Shown here in pieces: positions 7,480 to 16,390 of a stretch of DNA of 21,509 nucleotides. The notes beneath the pieces were generated by a model, which was given only the letters and a program-made list of their open reading frames with translations, had not been told where the DNA came from and did not search any database. The DNA comes from Gnetum montanum (taxonomy: Eukaryota; Streptophyta; Gnetopsida; Gnetales; Gnetaceae). Location of the stretch: contig MNCI01003573.1 in assembly GCA_015680685.1 (NCBI GenBank), positions 408,339 through 429,847 on the forward strand. Direction: 5' to 3'. Made by a program: the position numbers and the translations under genes. Positions within the stretch are counted from its first letter, which is position 1; each line of letters starts with the position of its first letter.

Positions 7480-8132
7480 CTATCAAGTTTATATATAATC
7501 ATGGCCCAAGATGGAAAAGTTTCTTTGATAATGTAAGGTCCTTTTCATAATGTTTGAAACTTGGTTTGTTGAGGTACATGTGTAGGATTCCAATAGTGAC
7601 TTCAGCTTGATCATTGGCTTGAGGGTGATAAGGTGTTATGAGTTTGTGCTCAACCCCCAAGCGTTGCATAAGTTTTTGGAAGGTGGAACCTATGCATGAG
7701 GCACACCAAACCTATTTATGATGTTTTGTTATACAAACTGAGTGGTAGTAGTGGATGTACAGTTGGTGACGGCTGCTACTTCTACTCACTTAGTGCAATA
7801 GTCAATCGCAACTATTATATATGCCTTTCCATTTGACATAAGTGTGATGGGACCTATAAAGTCAATGCCCCAAATATTGAATGGCTTAAGAGGTTGAATC
7901 CATTGCTGTGGCCCCTCCATTCGAGCTATCATTCCATCTTCTCTTTGATAACAATCACAAGCGTAGACAAACTAGTGTGCATCTTTGAAGATTATTGGCC
8001 AGTAATATCTTGCCATGAGGATTTTTATGGCCGTGCATCTCCCAGCATAATGGCCCTCAAAAGGGCCTTTGTGAGCATCCTGCAGAACATGCAATTGATT
8101 CATGTCAGGGACAAACTAGTGTACTAGCTCGT
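7480..8132 (-). pseudogene. Broken integrase (zinc-binding and catalytic core) of element C
   Basis: The minus-strand translation shows a Ty3/gypsy integrase. The zinc region has AHKGPFEGHYAGR, then YYWPIIFKDAH and a cysteine pair followed by Q-R. The core has WGIDFIGP with the first catalytic Asp (codon at 7863-7861), AIDYCTKWVE, and later PYHPQANDQAEV with the catalytic Glu (7603-7601). Several things are wrong: a TAG stop replaces the residue after KDAH, the CXXCQ pair reads C-D-C-Y-Q so the second cysteine is displaced or lost, the segment that should carry the second catalytic Asp after RFGVPHA is deleted or shifted, and the reading frame changes between the two halves. The N-terminal side is cut by LTR3. 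Integrase inserts element DNA into the genome, but this copy cannot. Confidence 0.88.
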
Positions 8133-9022
8133 TGATGAGTGACGAGGTACCCCTATGCTCAACCATATGAATATGAGCATGTACACATGATTTGGTTGAA
8201 CTCTATAGATGGACTTGTTGTGGCACCTAGATGGTTATATGTTGGTCACAGTCTGCTATCTTCCCACTTGGACTAGCATTTGCTTTATCACGTATGGTTT
8301 AGTTCAGAGTGAGGTGTATGATGTGATCTCTACTATTATGCTACTTCTAAGGACAATAATAGAGAACTTAATTAAGCTAATGGGCAATAGGAAATAAGAT
8401 CTGAGCTAGCCTAAGTGCAATGAGCATTTTTCCCCAATCATCCGTATGCATCTTGGACTTTGTGTACTACTTTTGGGATTACCAAGCGCACATCACTCAA
8501 AGCACTACTCGATACGCTACTGGGTTACCACGTAGCTACACTTAAATGTTTGTGATTAAGGCGTACTCATTCCACGTTAACAACAGGAATAGTAAATGAT
8601 GATAAAAGAAATATTAACTAAGAAAACAATAATAAATGATTAATAATTAAAATAAATAAAAGCTAAGTAAATGTTGCAATGATGGAGTAATCTTGATCTT
8701 TATTGCTAATCATGTGCGTGTCCAAGTACATCACACTTTAACAAAGGTTCCATACAATTACAAGCATCACATAGTGGGCATGAACTTGGAAATAACACTA
8801 AAACTGACTATAAGAACTGGAAACTAAAAATTGACTAAAGACTCCTCTTCCCAAAAAATCCCCCCTTCTACCATGCACCCCAATGTTGTATTTATAGGAT
8901 AACATGGGAATAGTGATATTGGATATCCAACATCATTTGCAAACCTATGATATCACATACCCGATATCGCATACTTGATATCACATACCTGATATTGGGA
9001 CTTGGCAGACTGTGACTCATGA
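8133..9022 (-). repeat. LTR3: 3' LTR of element B (890 bp)
   Basis: On the minus strand it starts TCATGAGTCACA after TGGGAGTA (the second base differs from the TG of its relatives) and ends GGTACCTCGTCACTCATCA. Directly beyond the end, integrase sequence of element C begins; the adjacent five bases are ACGAG (8132-8128, minus), a candidate target duplication whose partner is not visible. A single copy of the unit duplicated in LTR1 is present. Confidence 0.8.
8889..8998 (-). promoter_or_regulatory. LTR3 promoter: GATATC array and TATA box
   Basis: On the minus strand about six copies of the motif (CCAATATCAG, GTGATATCAA, GCGATATCGG, GTGATATCAT, GGATATCC, CCAATATCAC) lie before CCTATAAATAC (TATA box at 8896-8889). 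This is the densest of the arrays in the window. Confidence 0.62.
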
Positions 9023-9202
9023 TACTCCCATGACTAAATAAAAACTTGTCCTCGAGTCAGAAAAAAATGAGGAATAAGTTTATTCGATTACAAAAAATGG
9101 ATAGGTATGGGATTATTGATTGACCATGGATGGTTTCATGCCATAGTATGAAAAACAAAAAAAAAATTTGGACACCAACACAGAATACAAAACTTGTGGA
9201 AC
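9023..9202 (-). other. 3' untranslated region and polypurine tract of element B
   Basis: On the minus strand, T-rich sequence ends with CTCGAGGACAAGTTTTTATT and then TAGTCATGGGAGTA, the polypurine tract (9031-9023) next to LTR3. It aligns with 4196-4364 of element D. Confidence 0.7.
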
Positions 9203-11990
9203 TCATGTGGTTCTCAGTGGTGGTGGCTCCTCCATGTGTACCTTTCCTTTGTCCTACACTCTAGGATTCTGAAATTGATACCTTTGAAGAAGTGCCTTAA
9301 GTTTCTCCTCTTTTGTTTGAGGATCATGGGTCATCCATGTTGATGTTCCAATGTTTGATGGAGTTGGCACTTCCCATGGACACAACAGCTACGGGAACAT
9401 TTGATTGGCCTTGACATACCAAGTCACAAATAGTCGTTGTTGCTCTTCATAGGCTCTGGCTTTGTCTTTGAGTTCCTAGTATTCAGTAAGATGTCAAGCC
9501 AAGTTTGCTGCTACATCTTTTTGATTGTGATAGCTTGCTTTTACCATTTCTAATTCAGAGTTTGCTACTTCTAATTTTTGCAATGTATTATGTTTTGCAA
9601 ACTCTATCTCATATTTAGTATAGGTGGCAGCTACTTACTTCTCAAGCTCAGTTCTCTGGCACCCTACTATTAACATGGCCAAGTTGGCATATCTACGATA
9701 TGCCAACTCTATGTATTCTTTGAGATCTTGAATTTGTAGGTCCTAGCTTTTAAAGTTTGCTTGATGGGCAAAGGCATAAGTATCCAAAATGGCCTACCAA
9801 TTAGTGTTTTGAGCACTGCGAGAGTTGATATGTGCCTTGGCCATTCGAAGTTCCTTCTCAATGATTTTCTTGTACATGCCCACTTGGTCGCAGAATTGCT
9901 CCTTTAATTTTTCATGCTTCTTCCTCTCATTTTGCCACATGCTTATTTCAATAGCTATTTTCTATCGGATGGTGCGTACCTTCTCCATTGAGAGGGTTTT
10001 GTTTTCTTTAGCTAAGTGACTTATATCTGGGTTGACTCTTATTAATTATTCTCATATTTGTTGAAAAATTTCTTTGAGAACGTTCTTTTGTTTTTCAACT
10101 ATTGTCAACTGAAGATTTTTGATAGCAAGTAGTTTATTCTCCTCTTGTAAGGCCTTGAGACCTTTCACATGTGCATACATTTGAGCTTATGCTTTTGAAG
10201 CATCCTAATCAGCCTTCTCTTTTTCTACCACCACCCTTTTATTCTCCATTAGTAATTCATTCAGTTGCTTTGTTCTAAAGGATTCTAACTAATTAGCTAC
10301 AACAAATTGGGATGGATCTTGTTGTTCAGCTTGTAGGGCAATGAACTTTTCTTGGAGTTTCTATAACTTAGCTTCTACATGTTCGCCCCTAACCTCAGCC
10401 ATGATTAGCTTCACTTTAGTGAAAATGAGGTTTGATTGTACCACTGTGACATCTTGGGGGATTTCATCATTTGTCCTATTTGTAGTAAGCGATCCAAAGC
10501 ATCCTCATGTTCCATAGGAGTCATTGAGGTACTGGCCAAAACTTGAGCATCACGTGCTCTTGTGAAATCTACCAATGGCACATCAGGGACATTAAAAAAT
10601 TCTTTGATCTAGTCTATGACCACCTTTGCTACTCTAGTTGCATCTTGGTATTGCATGATCATCACTATGGCACCTTCATTAGTTTCTAATTGCACTTGGA
10701 ATGATGCAGCATTTCCAGAGATCTATTATGACTAGTGTGATTACCCTCCCCCTAATTGAATTGAGACTTCATCCCTTGCAAGATCAATTAATATGGTTGG
10801 CCGTACAACATCATCAATCACCTTGAAGAGATTGGCTTTGTCTTTGCTCCCCCAACTAACTGTCTCAGCGATGATCCTAAAATGGCTTATCGATGGTCAA
10901 TAATCTTATAGTGGTGGTGGTGGTTGTTGGTTTTGCTAGCCTATGGGCTACATGCTAGGCCTTGCTTCTTGTTGTTGGCTAGGCCTTATATTTGCAAGTT
11001 GGCTAGGCCTTGCCATTTGAGGTGCAGTGGGCCCAACCATCTATTCTTGTTTAGGCTCCAATGTCTCACCAACATCTTTTCTTGGTGTTGGTGGCTTGAG
11101 TAATTCAGCATATGAAGCATTCTAAAATTTTTTAAGGATGTCATTGGTGTATCCTAGAATTCCAGCATGCTTACATAGCTTCCTAATTAAACATGGAAAG
11201 GGTAGTGTGAACTTTCCTATCTTCCATTCTTCAAACTACCTTAATATTTCAATTAAATATAGATTGAGCAAATTGGTATCAACCTTGCCCATCAAAATTG
11301 CACTTCTTCTTACTGCATAAGTAGAAATTCAGTTTAAACCCTTTATTGGGAAAATATGATAGGTACCAATTTTAAAGTAAATCCTCTCTTCAAGGATTAA
11401 TTCTCTATATGTCTTATCTTCTTTTCCATATGCCCTTTTTAACCATACTTTCCTTACATTTGCATTAGAGCAAGTGGACAAATGAGCAACTTTGGGCCCT
11501 CTATTTGGAAAATTTAAAACTTCCACAATGGCCTTTGTGGAGAAATCTATTAAAATTCCACCAATATCAATAGTGGTGCCCTCTTCTTTATTATGCTAAA
11601 ACTGATATGTTTCACTTAGATACCACTCTTCACTCTCCAAGAGGATGGGCCATAGTGGAGATCCCTTAAGTAGATTCTTGACTAGTTTAGGGGAAAATTT
11701 GGTAAAAGGCTCAAAATTAAGTTCCATAATCATGGCAGAGGATGTGGACTTTTCCCAAATGGCTTGAACACATTCTGGGATAATGTGAAGTGTTGTCCTT
11801 GTTCTAGCACCCTGACCTCTTCACCTTCTTCTTGGCCAAATTGTGCAATGATAGGAGTTTCTTGATGGATGTTAAATGATTGTGCCTCCTACTCTACAAG
11901 GTTTGCATGAGGTCCTTGGCCTCTACCTCCTCTCGGGTGTTTAGTGACACCTTGAGAAGGTCCTCCCTATTGTCCTCTTTTAGGGGCCAT
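9203..11990 (-). pseudogene. Broken extra 3' ORF of element B, homologue of 1405-4195
   Basis: The ATG lies at 11990-11988, right after the acceptor-like GTGTGATTATAG, and the terminal TGA at 9205-9203. The first 43 codons align without gaps with element D. Further matches include the globular region (11598-11329), an EHEDALDRLLQIG block near 10500, a coiled-coil region and a shared proline-rich end. Several frameshifts are present: one lies between codon 43 and codon 132, and another near 10465. Stops shared with D lie at 11969-11967, 11891-11889, 11598-11596, 10908-10906, 10363-10361 and 10048-10046; many others are private. Like its homologue it is rich in Gln, Glu and Lys and shows no clear membrane segment. 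Its role is unknown; position in the element is that of Athila env-like ORFs. Confidence 0.75.
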
Positions 11991-12300
11991 CTATAATCAC
12001 ACAAGGATTGATTGTTAGTAAGGTTATTTAAAGAAATTTAGTTATCTTATACCTTACTCATTACCTTTAATAAATGTTTAACTCTTTGCTTAGTGTGATT
12101 CTAGAGTTAGAAATTTTTCAAGGAAGTTGCCCTAAAAGTTTAATGTTGAACCTGATTTGTTTAGGTGACACATATAATAACTTGAATGACTTGGGTGAAG
12201 GGAGAAAATTAGTTTGTCTTGAATTTCTAATAGTACTTACCTCTATGATATCCTGTGGATGATAGCAAATTTTGAAAAAATTATGCACAAGTTCTACAGT

Positions 12301-12314
12301 ACCCCTTCCCCACA
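12301..12314 (-). other. Internal polypurine tract of element B
   Basis: On the minus strand TTAGTTGTGGGGAAGGGGT lies about 310 bp before the extra ORF, at the place matching 1112-1123 in element D. A role in priming is inferred only. Confidence 0.45.
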
Positions 12315-12484
12315 ACTAAGTTGAGCACTACAGGTTGAATAAGGTTTAATAACAAAAGAAATTGGAGTGTCAAAGAGTGAAATATTGGAAGTTGAATTTA
12401 GACTCACAAAGCTTTGAAAATCGTGGAAGAAAATTTGAACAACTCCCCTTGCATTAACTTTTGAAAATGACTGCATAGGGGTTC

Positions 12485-12580
12485 CCTCTATATACTTTTT
12501 ATGGATGCGATATTGCATACGCAATAGCGTGTACCTAATATCGCATAGGACCTGATATCGTGTCCCAACCAAGATAGGGT
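12485..12580 (-). promoter_or_regulatory. Internal GATATC array of element B
   Basis: On the minus strand, ACGATATCAG, GCGATATTAG, a CGCTATTGC form and GCAATATCGC occur in about 70 bp, followed by a weak TATA-like GTATATAGAGG. The place corresponds to 841-933 of element D. The TATA box is more decayed than in D. Confidence 0.55.
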
Positions 12581-13929
12581 ACTTGGTAGAATTGATGATT
12601 GTTTGAGTTTTTAGGGCCAAAATTGAAGGATTTGAGGTAGATTCGAAAGGTCTGGGGTAATGGCAAGTGGGAATTGAGACATCAAAAGTGTAATAAAGTG
12701 GAGTTATACAATGGAGTTCTTTGAAAAGGATGAGGAAAAAGGACATGTAATGGTTCTAAGGAACATTTGATTAAAATGATCACAAAGGAAAGAATAGATT
12801 TGGCAATGGAGTACTTGGAGGGTATAAAATGATGTGGTGGTGTGCAACAAGGACAAATTACAAAAGTGACGCAAGTGGATCCTCCCCAAAGTAGGTTCCA
12901 ACCTATAATGCCATTTCATAACCACATCTTAAAATATCCGTAGGCACTAGAAGGGTTAAATGCAACTTGCACCTATCCAACAAAACACACACATGTTAAG
13001 TACCACCGTTATGAGGTACAAATTCTATGCCACATAAGATAGAAGTTAGAAGTACTTGAACTATGAGATTAGACGAATTGTAGAGATCAGGACATGAGGT
13101 AACTTACCTTAGGCACAATGGATCCTATGTGTTGTGCGTGATTAAAGTACCATTAGCCTTTTGATCTAAGATCAAAACCAAGTCCATATCTCTAATCAGT
13201 GACCTCGCATTATTTCATCTCAATGATAGACAACCATAAGAGCATTATGATAGGAAGGTGTATGATCACTTGGCATTTTTTGTAAGGGAGGAGTGATTTG
13301 ATTTTCTTTGGCACATTTTTCTTGTGCTTTTCTTTTTCTTCTTCTAGCTACTTTTGCACTTGGTCTTTCCCAAAGGTGATTTGGAGAAGTTGCCAACCTT
13401 CACGCATGGATGCATGTATTTCTAGTAGGACCCCCTAGAAAGTTCCTTTATTGAGTGTCTTTATCACAACTCTTACTCCCATTGTTCATTAGATCTACAA
13501 GGATCTTAGTACAACCAAGCTACATGATAGCACATACAAATGTCACCAAAGGGAATTCACAAGTTCCCTTGATGTCACACCCTTGCCATTCCCTCTTAGT
13601 TCATCACTCTTCGCTATGGGAATAATGAGTATAGAGTTTACATTTTGATGATAACAAGAATATCATGATACCTAAATCAAGAACCTCTTATTAATAGAAT
13701 GGGTGGATGGATGTTGTGAGCTCACTGTCCAAATAATTAGTCATTTGTGACTTGATAACATAGAACAACACCCTAACTAATTGGTTCAAGAGTATTTTAA
13801 TCACATATGAGATTACCCACAAAAAGGTAAAATGAAAAATTGGAAATGAGAAATTAGAAAATAAAAAATTGAAAAACAAAAAATTGTAAAAACAAAGAAA
13901 AGGAAAAACATTTACTATTTCTACTTGTT

Positions 13930-16200
13930 AGAATGGGGAGTATCCCCTATGACTAAACCTTTGATCATGATGAGAATTAATAAATGGAAAATTAGGATCC
14001 ATACATGTTGAAAATATTGGGGTTTGGTCATATCCAAACCATTGGGTGTCTTTTGGTATAGTGGTAGGAATGTACCCAAATTGGGGTGCACACACTTGAT
14101 TAAAGTAGGCATATTGGGGTAGATTATAAGATGTGGTCATGTGNTTGTTGGGCTTGTGCTGAGTTGGAAGATGCAGTGGTTTTAGAATTATGCTATCTCT
14201 TTCTATGGCCATGCCTAAAGAAAGGATGCTTCCAACATGGTGGAGGACTCCCATTATTATTGACAATAGTAGCATAAGTAATGTTCATTGGTTGGTGTTG
14301 TGGTGCAAAACCGTTCAGTACAACTGGTGGCGATGTAGAAGGAGGTGAAGGATGAGAATATTGAAAGTAAGGAGGAGTGTAAGGAACATGAGGTGGTGAT
14401 CCCATAGGAGAGGACATGGGTTGATGATACTCGAGAGAGTGATAACGATGAAGTGAAGTAGAGGATGTTGATCTAGTTGGAGAAATATGGTGTTGAACAT
14501 AATAAGCACTTGGTTTCAGATGATACGAAGGGTGTGGCTAGTTTGGTGATGGCCTTTCCCATGATTGGGGATTTTGCCGCTATGGTTGAGCATAGTACTG
14601 AGGCTGGTAAGAATTTTCCCATGGATAGTATGATTAGTTGTAAACTTACCCATAAAGTTGTGGGATAGGGATGCACCCAACCATGTACTTTTGTACAAAA
14701 TATGGATGTAACATTCTTTCCCAATGCTCATGTAGATGTGACAAGGTTGGGCATTGGCCTTTTGGATGATCATATAGGCAAACATTACATTGATACTTAT
14801 GATTTGCATTTGAGCCTCTATCCTCATTTTCTTTATCCCTTCTTTCCAAGTATGAAATGGTGTTCTATCCTATTTCTAGGTTTGGTATCCTCTATTTGGT
14901 TTGGTCATCAAAGGTATCTTGTGTGGGTCTCCCTCTAATAATGTCTACATATTCTCCACATTTTTCATGTACCCACTCTATCATCTTGTTGATCTTTGCC
15001 TCAATTTCATCTAGTGATTTTAGTATTGGCAAAGGTAGGGATGGTTTCACCTCCTTGAGGTGAGTTGATTTCTCTTCTTCATAATGATGGACCTTTGTTA
15101 TTTCAAGAGTTTGGTCCTATTGAGATGTTTTAACATTCTCCCAATTAGCTATTTCTCCTTATTCTTTTACTACCTGCTTAATAAGCTATTGGAATTGATG
15201 GGTTTGTAGTTCATATAGTTGACCTGGGGCATACATCCCTAGCGTCTCCCTTGTTTCATTACGAAACCCATCGATGATGTGATACATTAGCCTTTTCTTA
15301 GAGAACCCATGGCTTGGGAATTTATCTAACGAAGAGTAATATCTCTCTAAGGCCATGTCCAAGGGTTCATGTTACTATTTTTTCCGCTCTTGGATTTATC
15401 TCCTCAAGGTTGACACTCTTTCATAGGTTTGATATCTTTCATTGAAAAGGTTTAGCATTGTAGGTCAATAGTGAATTGAATTTGGTTTTAAAGACCTGTA
15501 CTACACTTTAGCTTGGCCAACGAGTATTATAAGGAAGAGCTTAAGCCTTTTCCACCATTCTCAATGTTGTTCCATACATAGGCATCATAGAAGGATTATA
15601 AATGATGTTATGGATTTGAATCATAGCCTCCTGAGAACTTAGGAAAGTTGTTTAAATCAAGCTTGGGTAGATGGATTTCCTTGTGATGCCTATGGAATAT
15701 CTGAATGGCCTTTGTTATATGCATTAGGTTCTTAGTGGCTAGTAGGGGTTCATTGTCACTAAATAAGTTGTGAGTTCATGAGTTGGGACAATGTTGTCTA
15801 TGTTCATGTTGCCATTCCTGATTTTGCCTGTGGGTTTGATTTTTATTCCTACACCAAGCCCTTAAGGAATAGTCATTTGGGTCACAACTCAATGTTGAAA
15901 GAGTAGAGGAAGAGAGGGAACTAGAAGACTCATCATGACTTTTGTAAGTCTCCCAATCATCCCTTAATGTACTCTTACTACCCATTAAGAAGGTCTTAGG
16001 CCTTATGGGCCCTCTCATTCTAGGGGATGTCCCATCTTCACTAGAGGTGTTTGAGTTGGATGACAAAAGTCCTTGAGTATTTTTGGGGTGTCTATGAACA
16101 TATGAAACTCTTGCATAAGATTGAGTACTCCAAAATTCTTCTTCATCATAAATTTCATTGGTTCTCCAATGAATTGCCTCACTAGATGTTGTGTTATCGC
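13930..16200 (-). pseudogene. Broken gag of element B
   Basis: On the minus strand the open stretch from about 16200 to 15776 gives a Ser/Thr/His/Arg-rich part, followed after stops and frameshifts by a HITKAIQIFHRH-like segment that matches element A's DITEAVRIPTRH. Next comes the capsid-like region around 15640-15200 (GGYDSNP, then a stop, then HHL, a stop and SFYDAY). The knuckle CNVCLYDHPKGQC (CX2CX3HX4C) lies at 14789-14751. A Pro/His/Ser-rich tail (about 14420-14190) aligns with the proline-rich tail of element A's gag at 18550-18680. The N-terminal part is missing because the sequence switches to element A's LTR near 16200. One ambiguous base lies inside at 14144. Gag packages element RNA; this one cannot be made intact. 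Confidence 0.8.
14144..14144. other. Single ambiguous base (n)
   Basis: The only non-ACGT character in the window, in the proline/tyrosine-rich tail of element B's gag remnant. It is a sequencing or consensus uncertainty, with no effect on the calls. Confidence 0.95.
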
Positions 16201-16250
16201 TATGTGCTCGTTTCGTATGGTTGAGTGTAGGGGTACCTCGCCACTCATCA
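16201..16250 (+). repeat. LTR4: last 50 bp of the 5' LTR of element A
   Basis: TGTGCTCGTTTCGTATGGTT and the following bases through GGGGTACCTCGCCACTCATCA match the ends of LTR2 and LTR3 (read in their own sense). The end CATCA and the primer site two bases later fix the LTR boundary at 16250. Upstream of about 16200 the sequence becomes gag of element B on the other strand, so the rest of the LTR is gone. Confidence 0.75.
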
Positions 16251-16251
16251 T

Positions 16252-16269
16252 TGGCACCGTTGCCGGGGA
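16252..16269 (+). other. Primer-binding site for tRNA-Asp
   Basis: TGGCACCGTTGCCGGGGA is complementary to the 3' end of plant tRNA-Asp (ending CCCCGGCAACGGCGCCA) with one mismatch (A for G at the fifth base). This is the primer site known for Athila-type elements. It begins one base after the LTR end, as expected, and sets the direction of element A as plus. Confidence 0.9.
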
Positions 16270-16390
16270 CTAAGTGTTTGTGCACTGAATAGAACATAAC
16301 GAATATCACTCACATCATTGTGAGCCTTAACAAAACTTTGGGTTAATCAAAAGAAAAATTTTATAACCGTAAATTAGCACACCGATAAAA

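Larger units (their letters stand above)
5363..8132 (-). mobile_element. Element C: 3' fragment of a pol-bearing Ty3/gypsy element
   Basis: Read on the minus strand, this holds a broken integrase (8132 to about 7480), a T-rich noncoding region, a polypurine tract (6217-6209) and a 3' LTR (6208-5363). It is the only copy in the window with recognisable polymerase-region sequence. It stops abruptly inside the integrase at 8132, exactly where the LTR of element B begins, so the missing 5' half was probably separated by B's insertion. It carries no copy of the extra ORF seen in B and D. Confidence 0.8.
11991..13920 (-). other. Noncoding region of element B between gag and the extra ORF
   Basis: On the minus strand it begins with a T-rich run (13915-13840) and a segment GTGACATCAAGGGAACTTG near 13580-13560 that matches element A near 20155. 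It continues through sequence matching element D from position 1 onward, the conserved GGGGAGGATCC block (12912-12873), a GATATC array (12580-12485), an internal polypurine tract (12314-12301) and the acceptor before 11990. A 150-codon open frame at 12746-12294 covers the promoter-like array and has no homologue in D, so I treat it as chance. Confidence 0.7.
8133..16200 (-). mobile_element. Element B: pol-less Athila-like element with gag and extra ORF
   Basis: On the minus strand the order is gag (about 16200-13930), noncoding region (13920-11991), extra ORF (11990-9203), polypurine tract and 3' LTR (9022-8133). Nothing resembling protease, reverse transcriptase, RNase H or integrase lies between gag and the noncoding region, so B is an internally deleted, non-autonomous form. 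Its 3' LTR abuts element C inside the integrase. The 5' end of gag, the primer site and the 5' LTR are missing, lost at the head-to-head junction with element A. Confidence 0.82.

Noticed and set aside
7894-8127. Plus-strand open frame of 77 codons over element C's integrase
   Set aside because: It is antisense to clear integrase motifs (WGIDFIGP, YYWPIIFKDAH) on the minus strand.
12294-12746. A 150-codon minus-strand open frame in element B
   Set aside because: It runs over the promoter-like array and polypurine tract, and the matching part of element D is not open. Composition is that of AT-rich noncoding DNA.
16252-16269. A tRNA-like sequence (tRNA-Asp 3' end complement) that could suggest a tRNA gene
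   Set aside because: Only the 18-base acceptor complement is present, one base after an LTR end. No cloverleaf is visible around it, so it is a primer-binding site.
15776-16309. A 177-codon minus-strand open frame that looks intact
   Set aside because: Its first 35 or so codons are the antisense of element A's primer site and LTR end (giving LVPGNGAND). Only the later part is real gag sequence of element B, so it is a chimeric frame and not a gene.
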